Assembly: GCA_902787825.1 (NCBI GenBank)
Contig: CADAHS010000016.1
Location: 8,934-72,933, forward strand
Origin: an uncultured Ruminococcus sp.
Lineage (GTDB): Bacteria > Bacillota > Clostridia > Oscillospirales > Ruminococcaceae
Direction: 5' to 3'
DNA: 64,000 nucleotides
Positions 57,166 to 64,000 of the stretch are shown here, piece by piece. Made by a program: the position numbers and the translations under genes. Below the pieces are notes generated by a model that was not told the origin of the DNA, did not search any database, and saw only the letters and a program-made list of their open reading frames with translations. How positions within the stretch are numbered: position 1 is the stretch's first letter; each line of letters opens with the position of its first letter.

Positions 57166-59285
57166 CAATAATCAACTCCGAGTGCTTTTTTAGCCGCATC
57201 CAGCGGCGACGTATAAAAGACGACCTTTATCTCGTTTTTTATTCTTTCTGGCAGAGTGTCATACTTATCCCTGAAATCGTCAGGCATAAAGATCCTCTTT
57301 GCACCTGCATTTGCACAGGCAACAAATATCTCGCTGATATCACTTGTAAGCGGCATCATGCTGCCCGACATTACCACCTTGCCGCAGATTATAGTTGAAG
57401 GCATAACAGGACGGTTAGCGAGTGCCGAAAACAGCCCAACGACCTCTGCAACTGAAAGCTCATCACTTGAACCCTTTCCCTGAAGGTCATTGAAGAACAG
57501 GCTGTAATCGTAATCAGCGAATCTGTTTCTGACCAGATTAGCATAAGTTTCACCGCAATAATTGAATGCAGCAATAATGCTTTCCCTGACTGCTTTCGGA
57601 GATTTTCCCAAGCCCTCAACATTCTTGAAGCTGAGCTTTCCGCTTCCGCTGTCAAGCAGCTTATTTTCAAGCCTGTATATGCCGACCTTATCCTCGACAG
57701 ACTTTCCGACAGCATATACATAACCAGGCTTTTCAAAGCCTTCCGGAATAAGCGTGCCGTCTGCTTCTTCGGGAAGATAAACTATATGTTCTTCATTAGT
57801 TTCCAGGTCAATGTATCCCAGTCCTACATCACTGAACTCGGTAGGCTCCATTTTACGAAGCTGCTCTTTCACTCTGCGTCGGCATTCGATCGAATACTCA
57901 AGCAGTTCTTTCATCTCGTCCTTGGTCATAACTTCATCAGGGTACAATAGCTTTGCAAGCCCTGAGAATGTCCTTCTGACAGCCGTTTCATCACGGGTAT
58001 TGAAGTTGCGGTTAAGCTCAAAATACTCGCCGAAGCTGTTGGTGAAATCATACTTTCTCATAGCATGACAATACTCTGAAAAGCAGTCTGAAATAAGCCC
58101 GAAGTGCTGAGTGAACAGGCTTGAACGCAGCTTCGGTGTCTCCCAGCCCGGAAGATATGCGTGTATCCTGTCAAAGAATGCCGAGTCATTATTGAACGAA
58201 TCCGGGAACGGTTCAAACAGATTCGTTGTGCGCAGCATTTCGCCGACTGTTCTGAAAGTGTTGCCCTCAAATGCGATAGATGCATCGCTGCCTATCGATT
58301 CAGAGCCTCTTGCAAACGAACCGTTAGCCATGTAGTTTTTCATTGTCTGAACAAAATCAACGGGAGCTTTTTTCATTCCGCCGACCTCATCAAAAGCAAC
58401 ACAGTCCCAGTTACCTACCAGACCGACTCTGCGTGCAGACAGATTGTAAAACATATTTGAAACAGTCGTCTGTCCGCTGCTCATCAGGATCGAGAACGGC
58501 GAAAGCTCGCTGTAAACATGGCTTTTGCCTGTACCCCTCGGTCCAAGTTCAACGAGGTTATAATTCTTCTGAATGAATGGCACGAATCTGAGCATATAAT
58601 GCAGCTTCTGCTTTTCATCAAGCTCATCAGGCTCGTATCCTGCGGAGCGCAGCATAAGAGATATCCATTCGTCTTTTGTAAACTCTCTCCTTGCATTTAT
58701 TATCTCATCAAGATCAAGATTTGCCATCTGTATCGGTCTTAACGACTCAATGCTAAATGGTGATCCGTACTTTGACTTCTTTTTTCTGCCCCTTTTCTGT
58801 TTTTGCTTGTCGCCGTCAAAGATATCGAAGGTTTCTTCTTCCTGCTGCATATCAGGATCCTTATACTCGATCTTTACTATGCACCAGATACCGCCGATAA
58901 GCAGCTTTTCGTTATGTGAAACAAGGTCAGACTTCACCTCAAACGGTGATATATCAAGGTTTGTAAACTCAGCAATGTACTTGCATTCATCCTCATCAAA
59001 ACGCACAGTTATCTTGTCGATGACCGTGTAGCGGCCTTTTTCCTTGATCTTGTATTTCACATACTCACTCTGATCTGGCTTGACATAATTCTCGGAAAGA
59101 ATTTTCTTTATCTTTTCGATGCCGTTATTTATGATCTCCTCATCATCGGTCGAGCAGTACATTCCAAGTAGATATTCAAGCACATACGTTGGCACATTCG
59201 CTCCACGCTTCATCAGCGCAGTGAGATCCTTTCTTACTATCTTCCCCGGAAAAGTATCTATGACCTTTCTGTCAAGAGCATCCAT
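57165..59285 (-). CDS. brxL: BREX protein BrxL (AAA+ with Lon-like domain)
   Basis: 706 residues. An N-terminal DUF4357-free region (1-175), a basic linker, then the ATPase with GPRGTGKS (248-255), CVAFDEVGGMKKAP and GSESIGSDASIAFEGN. The C-terminal Lon-like region (about 590-706) has SVAEVVGLFSALANRPV and SEIFVACANAGAKRIFMP. By hand alignment the Lon catalytic Ser and Lys positions hold Glu and Ile, so proteolysis is unlikely. BrxL forms a DNA-translocating ring in other systems and is needed for phage restriction. It starts 18 bases after pglZ and overlaps the AAA+ gene by one base. Confidence 0.93.
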   Translation of the reverse strand: MDALDRKVIDTFPGKIVRKDLTALMKRGANVPTYVLEYLLGMYCSTDDEEIINNGIEKIKKILSENYVKPDQSEYVKYKIKEKGRYTVIDKITVRFDEDECKYIAEFTNLDISPFEVKSDLVSHNEKLLIGGIWCIVKIEYKDPDMQQEEETFDIFDGDKQKQKRGRKKKSKYGSPFSIESLRPIQMANLDLDEIINARREFTKDEWISLMLRSAGYEPDELDEKQKLHYMLRFVPFIQKNYNLVELGPRGTGKSHVYSELSPFSILMSSGQTTVSNMFYNLSARRVGLVGNWDCVAFDEVGGMKKAPVDFVQTMKNYMANGSFARGSESIGSDASIAFEGNTFRTVGEMLRTTNLFEPFPDSFNNDSAFFDRIHAYLPGWETPKLRSSLFTQHFGLISDCFSEYCHAMRKYDFTNSFGEYFELNRNFNTRDETAVRRTFSGLAKLLYPDEVMTKDEMKELLEYSIECRRRVKEQLRKMEPTEFSDVGLGYIDLETNEEHIVYLPEEADGTLIPEGFEKPGYVYAVGKSVEDKVGIYRLENKLLDSGSGKLSFKNVEGLGKSPKAVRESIIAAFNYCGETYANLVRNRFADYDYSLFFNDLQGKGSSDELSVAEVVGLFSALANRPVMPSTIICGKVVMSGSMMPLTSDISEIFVACANAGAKRIFMPDDFRDKYDTLPERIKNEIKVVFYTSPLDAAKKALGVDY

Positions 59286-59303
59286 GGTTATTCCTCCAAA
59301 AAA

Positions 59304-61889
59304 TTAAAAATCAAAGTCATCAGCAAAAGCGATATTGATCTTGTAGTCTTCCTTTGCAAGCACTTCCTTGCTATCCTTATCGGCTATGTTAAGATAATAT
59401 ACCTCGCTGTCGCTGAACTGCTCACCTTTCATAGCAAAGTTCACTTTGAAAACTCTGTCCTGAGCATTCTGTGAAACCTTATCAGCTGTAATAGTATGCA
59501 CATCACTAATGATATTTCCGTTTTTATCGGTGAAGTACACCTCAAATGATGCAGCGATCGTCTTGCCCTCAACAGGCTCTACCTGATAGAATCTGATAAA
59601 TACAGACGATGTGGTTATCCTTCTGCTTTCCGCAAGCAGCTGGAGCTGGACTTTCCTTATGTCCACAAAATTCTTTGAATCCGCACGGTAGTTCTTGAAC
59701 TCAATAACAGGAACAACTATTTCCTGCAGACTCATTCCGCCGTGCACATAGTTCACACCACCGCCCTGCATTTTGATCCTTATCGACTCCTGAGGTGCAA
59801 AGCCCTTGTAATCAGTGCCATATCTGTTTAAAGAAACATCAAGCATATACTCTGCATTTGAATCAGCCGAAGTTACAGCATATCGTCTGTCGAGTTCTTT
59901 TATCTCACCCGTAATATGCTGCTTATCAAGTTTTTCGCTCTCCTCAAGCGGACTTCTTGAGTACAAAAATCCGTGATCTGCGGTGATGAGTATGTTTGAA
60001 CCGCTGAGTGTTCCGCAGATCATTTTGACTGCTGACTTGATCTCCTCCATTGCTGTCTCACAAGCCTCAAACACCTGATTTTCGGTAGCAGCCTCTTCAC
60101 CCATTGCATCTATGCTGTTGTGGTAGATATAAACTACATCAGCACCATTGACAAGAGCACGTCTGTCCTCTTTTTTCATAGCCATAAGGTCTGTGTACTT
60201 CACAGCAGTGTTTTTAGCGTTACTTTTTTTGAGGATCTTATCACGATTTGAAGTGCCTGAGGTGCTTGATCCGTCACAGTTGACCTTCATATTGTCTGTT
60301 AACTCAAGATCGCTATGCGGAAGCAGTGCAGCCATTCCATATTTGGTCGCAGAAGGAAAAACAGACTGCATGGAAGAAAGCTTAGCATTACCGTTAGTTT
60401 CAGCAGTAAGTCTTTTTTCAAGCTCCTTTGCTGCTTCGTATCTGAATGCATCGGAGATTATAACATAGGCTCTTGATCCGCCCGAAACTATCGGCTGGAC
60501 CTTGCGCTTATAGAATTCACATTGCTGCTCGATACCCACAAGACACATATCTTCTCTCACATCATCAGTGATAAGTGCAGACCATTTTGAACCGAGCTTG
60601 CAAAGATATTCATTCTTGTATATATTCTCTACCCTTTCAGCAGCTGTCTTGAAAATATCGTCAAGATAGTCGATCGGGTGCTTTACCGAGCGTTCAAATG
60701 CAAGGCAGAACTTTCTGTAATATGTATCAATAAAGCAGAGCTTTTCTGTATACAGCGACCACAATTCGCTATACTGCGATACGTGCAGCTGTGCCATGCT
60801 TTCACGCAGACACTCTATCATCTGTGCAGCGCAGCTGATACCATCATATACATCACGATACTTATCTATCCAGCCGCAGAGCTTTCGGCTCTCACATACG
60901 CTGATAAGTTCATCTGTGCGGATGCTGTCATTTATCAGACCTGAGAACATCTTTTCAAGCAAAAGCTCATCAAAGCAAAGCAGACAGCTGGCACGCTGCA
61001 GAGTTTCGTATTCCAGTGTTCTGAACTTTTCATTAAGCTGCAAACGCTCATTGACTTGTGCTATTATTTCGTACAATACATCACTGTCACCCGAGTGCTG
61101 CCAATCGCTGATAAGAGAATAGCAATTATCACATTTAGAGCTCTGCTCGGAAATATACTTTTCCAAGCCGTCCACCATATCGTCGCCCAGCTCTGATGCT
61201 GCTGCTGAAATGATAACATGCGCCGCAAGCTCATTCAGATCGATCGCTTCACTTGCAAAGCCAACAGAGTTTATCAGCATCTGGCGGAAAGCATCATCAT
61301 TACCGAACTTAGTTATGTTTTCAAGCATATCGCTGTCATCACACCGCAGTGAAGCAATCATCAGCGACTTGATGATCCCTCGGCTGCTGTTATCTTTAAC
61401 GCCGAGAAGTACGGCAATAATATCACAGTTCAGCTGACCGACAGATGTGTAGTTCGTGCCGAAAGCCTTCAGCTTACCCACTCTGTCCTGGCTTGCCAGA
61501 AACTTTGAATAGCCCTTTAAAGCCTTACGGAAATTATGCTCGTCGGGGATGCCAAGATCCTGCATAAACATAGATATCCTGTCAGCACTGAAAGATTCGC
61601 TGTAAAGCTCGATATCGTGCAGCCAGTTGTCCTGGGCTCTGCCGTGTTCGGTGGTGTCGTAGATAAGATAATCACTTTGAGCATCATCGTGCTCGAGCAG
61701 CTTTTTTGCAGTGAAATTATTGCTGCCCGTGAGCTTTAGCAGCTTAACACCGTCAGGTACAAGCTCATCAATAACGTCCTCGAACTCTTTTTCGGGATCG
61801 AACCAGAACACAATGCGACGCTTGTAGAACTCCTGCAGCGGTGCGCTGAAACGCTCGGTAAGATTTTGCTTTATATTTTCAATGGTCAT
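59304..61889 (-). CDS. pglZ: BREX-1 phosphatase-like protein PglZ
   Basis: 861 residues, typical for type A PglZ. The N-terminal RIVFWFDPEKEFEDVI is the family start. The alkaline-phosphatase-like core holds YVIISDAFRYEAAKEL (about 478-494) and ILITADHGFLYSRSPLEE (about 640), with the metal-binding Asp and His. A C-terminal beta-rich region ends it. PglZ is essential for BREX modification and defence. It lies between the C-terminal part of pglX and brxL, the canonical type 1 order, with gaps of only 15 and 18 bases. Confidence 0.95.
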   Translation of the reverse strand: MTIENIKQNLTERFSAPLQEFYKRRIVFWFDPEKEFEDVIDELVPDGVKLLKLTGSNNFTAKKLLEHDDAQSDYLIYDTTEHGRAQDNWLHDIELYSESFSADRISMFMQDLGIPDEHNFRKALKGYSKFLASQDRVGKLKAFGTNYTSVGQLNCDIIAVLLGVKDNSSRGIIKSLMIASLRCDDSDMLENITKFGNDDAFRQMLINSVGFASEAIDLNELAAHVIISAAASELGDDMVDGLEKYISEQSSKCDNCYSLISDWQHSGDSDVLYEIIAQVNERLQLNEKFRTLEYETLQRASCLLCFDELLLEKMFSGLINDSIRTDELISVCESRKLCGWIDKYRDVYDGISCAAQMIECLRESMAQLHVSQYSELWSLYTEKLCFIDTYYRKFCLAFERSVKHPIDYLDDIFKTAAERVENIYKNEYLCKLGSKWSALITDDVREDMCLVGIEQQCEFYKRKVQPIVSGGSRAYVIISDAFRYEAAKELEKRLTAETNGNAKLSSMQSVFPSATKYGMAALLPHSDLELTDNMKVNCDGSSTSGTSNRDKILKKSNAKNTAVKYTDLMAMKKEDRRALVNGADVVYIYHNSIDAMGEEAATENQVFEACETAMEEIKSAVKMICGTLSGSNILITADHGFLYSRSPLEESEKLDKQHITGEIKELDRRYAVTSADSNAEYMLDVSLNRYGTDYKGFAPQESIRIKMQGGGVNYVHGGMSLQEIVVPVIEFKNYRADSKNFVDIRKVQLQLLAESRRITTSSVFIRFYQVEPVEGKTIAASFEVYFTDKNGNIISDVHTITADKVSQNAQDRVFKVNFAMKGEQFSDSEVYYLNIADKDSKEVLAKEDYKINIAFADDFDF

Positions 61890-61904
61890 TTGAACCAGCC
61901 CTTT

Positions 61905-62909
61905 TTACTTGATTTTCTCCAGAATGTCTGAAAGCTTTTCGTAGTTATTCTTTACGCCGTCATCAAGGTCAAGCGGTATCATCGAATCCGCAAGGTGTTT
62001 GACCTTTGGCTCGTAAGCGGCGATCTCATCGGATTGTGTACGCAGTTTTTCCAGCTGCTTTTTGAGGCGTGACTGCTGTGCACCCGATGCCGATACGAGC
62101 TGAGACTCCAGCATTTCTATCTGCGTGTGGTAACGCTCCTGAAGCTCGTGAACGTAGTTCGTTCTGACAGTTGCAACGGTGTCGGGGCGGTAGCGGTGAA
62201 TATACATCAGCGCCTTGAAGCCGTGTTTTTTGCCCGAGCTGAAAAGCCAGTAGATCGGACGTTTCTGATAGATCTTGCAGTGGTCTGCGTAAAAATCGTT
62301 CAGAAAATAGCTGCGTATCTTTTCCCTAGCGCCGTCGCCCTTTGTGCCGAGAGCGTCAGCGACAAAATTGAGGTTTTCCTCAAGGGTGTCCTCGCCGTAA
62401 ACGACCTTAACGAACTCGACAAAGCGGGTGGTTGCATCGTCACGGAAATACTCGTCATCGCAGATCGGGATAACATTGTCGCTGTCGGGCGGGAAAATGC
62501 ACTTTTCCCAGGCACCGTCAATAAATATCTCATCGTAGACTTTTTTCTTGACATTCAGCGCCCTGCCCGCCTCGGAGAGCGCCTCCTCCTGCTGATTTTT
62601 CGACTCCTCGCTTTCACGGAACGCATCGCCCCACTCGCCGCCTGCGAACACCAGCCCTTTGCGCTGAACGCTGTAACGCCCGAACATACAGCCCACAGCG
62701 TAGCTGACAAGGCTTTTGATCTCACGGGTGAGGTCGGCACGGCGCACGGTCACGTCCCTGTCCTCGACCTCGGGTGTCAGCTCGCCGCCCAAGCCGTAAA
62801 TGTCGATAAAAATGCGGTTGAGTTCTTCCTCGTTCGCCTTTAGCTTCTGGAAACGTGCTTCGCATTCGGATTCCCATTTCTTGTATTTATCGGATATTAG
62901 TGTTCCCAT
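61905..62909 (-). CDS. pglX: C-terminal part of BREX methyltransferase PglX
   Basis: 334 residues matching the end of PglX (usually about 1200 residues). WESECEARFQKLKANEEELNRIFIDIYGLGGELTPEVEDRDVTVRRADL is the helical region just after the specificity domain. RFVEFVKVVYGEDTLEENLNFVADALG and HCKIYQKRPIYWLFSSGKKHGFKALMYIHRY follow. The methyltransferase and specificity domains are missing; they are on a separate frame beyond a phosphoribosyltransferase gene. This piece has its own ATG with GGAGTGAGG overlapping the upstream stop, so it may be made as an independent subunit. Confidence 0.9.
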   Translation of the reverse strand: MGTLISDKYKKWESECEARFQKLKANEEELNRIFIDIYGLGGELTPEVEDRDVTVRRADLTREIKSLVSYAVGCMFGRYSVQRKGLVFAGGEWGDAFRESEESKNQQEEALSEAGRALNVKKKVYDEIFIDGAWEKCIFPPDSDNVIPICDDEYFRDDATTRFVEFVKVVYGEDTLEENLNFVADALGTKGDGAREKIRSYFLNDFYADHCKIYQKRPIYWLFSSGKKHGFKALMYIHRYRPDTVATVRTNYVHELQERYHTQIEMLESQLVSASGAQQSRLKKQLEKLRTQSDEIAAYEPKVKHLADSMIPLDLDDGVKNNYEKLSDILEKIK

Positions 62910-62918
62910 TGTTATTCC

Positions 62919-63497
62919 TCACTCCAACTCAACTTGTGTTTTTTCGGTTCTGAAAATAGAAATACATACAATTCCAACATTAGGGTTTGTTTTTCTAATT
63001 GATTGAATACATTCTCTAAATGTTGTTCCACTATCAACAAAATCATCAATCAAAAGAATGTAATCATCAGCATCAAAAGTGTAATTACATGATATAAACC
63101 CTGTTTCACTTTTTCTTGTACTAATAGGCTCTATTTTTTTCATTTTGAAACTTCGGTTCTTTTGCAAAGCATCAATGTATCGCAAATTTATTATCGGAGC
63201 AATCAGCTTAACAATGTAATTGAAATTATGGCTGGGTACTGGAACTATACAATTACACTTAGAGAACAAAGTATTGTTCTTTTCCAAAATTGCAGAAATA
63301 TCGTCCGCAATTTCTTTTTTTAATTCAACCTTTGAATAATACTTATACTTACGGTATTTATCACTTAGCTCTTTGCTTATGTCATCAATATTAACAAATT
63401 CATCAATATACTGATCAAGTGTGTATATCATTCCCGCGCTTTTGCTACTATGAAACATAGATGACTTATAATCAGGGTGTTTATCCATTTTTGACAT
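62919..63497 (-). CDS. ComF-like phosphoribosyltransferase inserted in pglX
   Basis: 192 residues. The PRPP-binding motif YILLIDDFVDSGTTFRECI (near residues 142-160) is intact, and IVPVPSHNFNYI upstream resembles the ComF/PRTase hood pattern. The base or substrate is unknown. It starts 11 bases after the stop of the PglX N-terminal part and ends within the ribosome site of the PglX C-terminal part, so it is in the same operon. The DNA is clearly more AT-rich than 61.9-62.9 kb. It may alter nucleotide or DNA chemistry for defence, or be a passenger gene. Confidence 0.85.
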   Translation of the reverse strand: MSKMDKHPDYKSSMFHSSKSAGMIYTLDQYIDEFVNIDDISKELSDKYRKYKYYSKVELKKEIADDISAILEKNNTLFSKCNCIVPVPSHNFNYIVKLIAPIINLRYIDALQKNRSFKMKKIEPISTRKSETGFISCNYTFDADDYILLIDDFVDSGTTFRECIQSIRKTNPNVGIVCISIFRTEKTQVELE

Positions 63498-63508
63498 AAC
63501 TCTACCTC

Positions 63509-63973
63509 CTATATCAACGGGTGCCTTTCAAAATCCCAGCTTGTTTCAAAGCTGTCCCAGTCTTGCTTTGATAAATCCGTGTTTTCTTCAGCAAGTTTAT
63601 CTACTATATCTTTTTTTGATTCATCAATTATGATTGGTAAATTTGAAATATGACCAACCTCATACGTAATAGTAGGAGCAATTATTTCAAATATTTTTCT
63701 TGCAACAATGCTATTATACAAACCAAGTAAATAATAGACTTGCTCACCGAAGATTGCAGGTCCACGAGCACCCTGAATAAAACCTGAGCCTAACAACCTA
63801 AATGATGGAATACCCGATGTAATATTTGTCCAAGTAACACCTGGGAGAAAATAATAATCCATGTTTTGTGGTCTAGATGCAAGACGACCATTTTGTCCGT
63901 AAAAATGTCTAATCTCATATCCATCATTATACCAATCTACAATATACTCAAGGTTTCCGTACCACTTTCTCAA
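63509..63973 (-). CDS. pglX: PglX, methyltransferase/specificity part (C-terminal 154 residues in window)
   Basis: The frame runs off the right edge; only the end is seen. RLLGSGFIQGARGPAIFGEQVYYLLGLYNSIVARKIFEIIAPTITYEVGHISNLPIII is the TaqI-like/specificity-type end of PglX adenine methyltransferases, followed by WDSFETSWDFERHPLI and a stop. In standard PglX this SWDFxRHPL segment continues straight into the region found at 61905-62909. Here a stop codon intervenes, so the protein is divided into two. The listed start (63973) is not the real one. The true 5' end lies outside. Confidence 0.88.
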   Translation of the reverse strand: MRKWYGNLEYIVDWYNDGYEIRHFYGQNGRLASRPQNMDYYFLPGVTWTNITSGIPSFRLLGSGFIQGARGPAIFGEQVYYLLGLYNSIVARKIFEIIAPTITYEVGHISNLPIIIDESKKDIVDKLAEENTDLSKQDWDSFETSWDFERHPLI

Positions 63974-64000
63974 TTCGCCACCTTTTGTATGAGGAAACCA

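Noticed and set aside
57165-59285. Calling the brxL product a Lon protease
   Set aside because: ATPase and N-terminal regions match BrxL, the gene sits after pglZ, and the catalytic pair of Lon seems absent.
61905-63973. pglX as a simple pseudogene
   Set aside because: Both parts are open, the gap gene is intact and each part has spacing suitable for translation; the split looks maintained and not decayed.

Overview
The window reads as chromosomal DNA from a low-to-mid GC Gram-positive anaerobe of the Clostridia, most likely a Ruminococcus-like Oscillospiraceae member (genus is a guess). Support: many TTGACA-17 bp-TATAAT promoters, strong AGGAGG ribosome sites, a T-box cysteine leader, a SufC/SufB-only Fe-S gene pair, an [FeFe] hydrogenase-like sensor, a SpoIID-like protein, BspA-type leucine-rich repeats and a PPTG-type wall anchor. 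No rRNA, tRNA or CRISPR array was found.

Layout. 0-3.9 kb: membrane/flavodoxin fusion, then an SOS-type promoter driving a Y-family DNA polymerase and a YolD-like partner, and an FMN-binding protein. 3.9-11.3 kb, mostly minus strand: sensory hydrogenase with a structured leader, two acetyltransferases, a glycosyltransferase, an M15 peptidase, a GH13 amylase, a ZIP transporter and a small XRE regulator. 11.4-13.8 kb: an island of small lipoproteins and zinc-ribbon membrane proteins starting with two dyad operators. 13.9-40 kb is mainly housekeeping: gapA, a foldase-like lipoprotein, cyclophilin, T-box-cysE-cysS, rimO-pgsA, recA-recX, a lipoprotein/two-component/DUF1385/prmC operon, citrate synthase, a TetR operon, a SpoIID-like protein, galE, sufC-sufB, greA and lysS. 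40-51 kb is accessory: secreted proteins, an S41 peptidase, an XRE/TM2 pair, a macrodomain-SirTM ADP-ribosylation pair, an Rrf2/NAD(P)-binding pair, a duplicated IS605-like end, a TetR/membrane-protein locus and a hydrolase.

The most interesting region is 51.2-64 kb, one minus-strand transcription unit that enters from beyond the right edge. It is a BREX type 1 phage-defence operon (pglX, pglZ, brxL visible; brxA, brxB and brxC would lie outside). Two things are unusual. First, pglX is broken into two open frames with a ComF-like phosphoribosyltransferase gene between them, at an abrupt shift to AT-rich DNA. Second, the operon continues past brxL into a double CbxX-type AAA+ ATPase whose start codon overlaps the brxL stop, then two paralogous cytoplasmic LRR_5 proteins and a 31-residue membrane peptide, before a terminator at 51225-51244. 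This looks like a BREX variant carrying a sensor/effector-like module. The function of the added genes is inference from position only.
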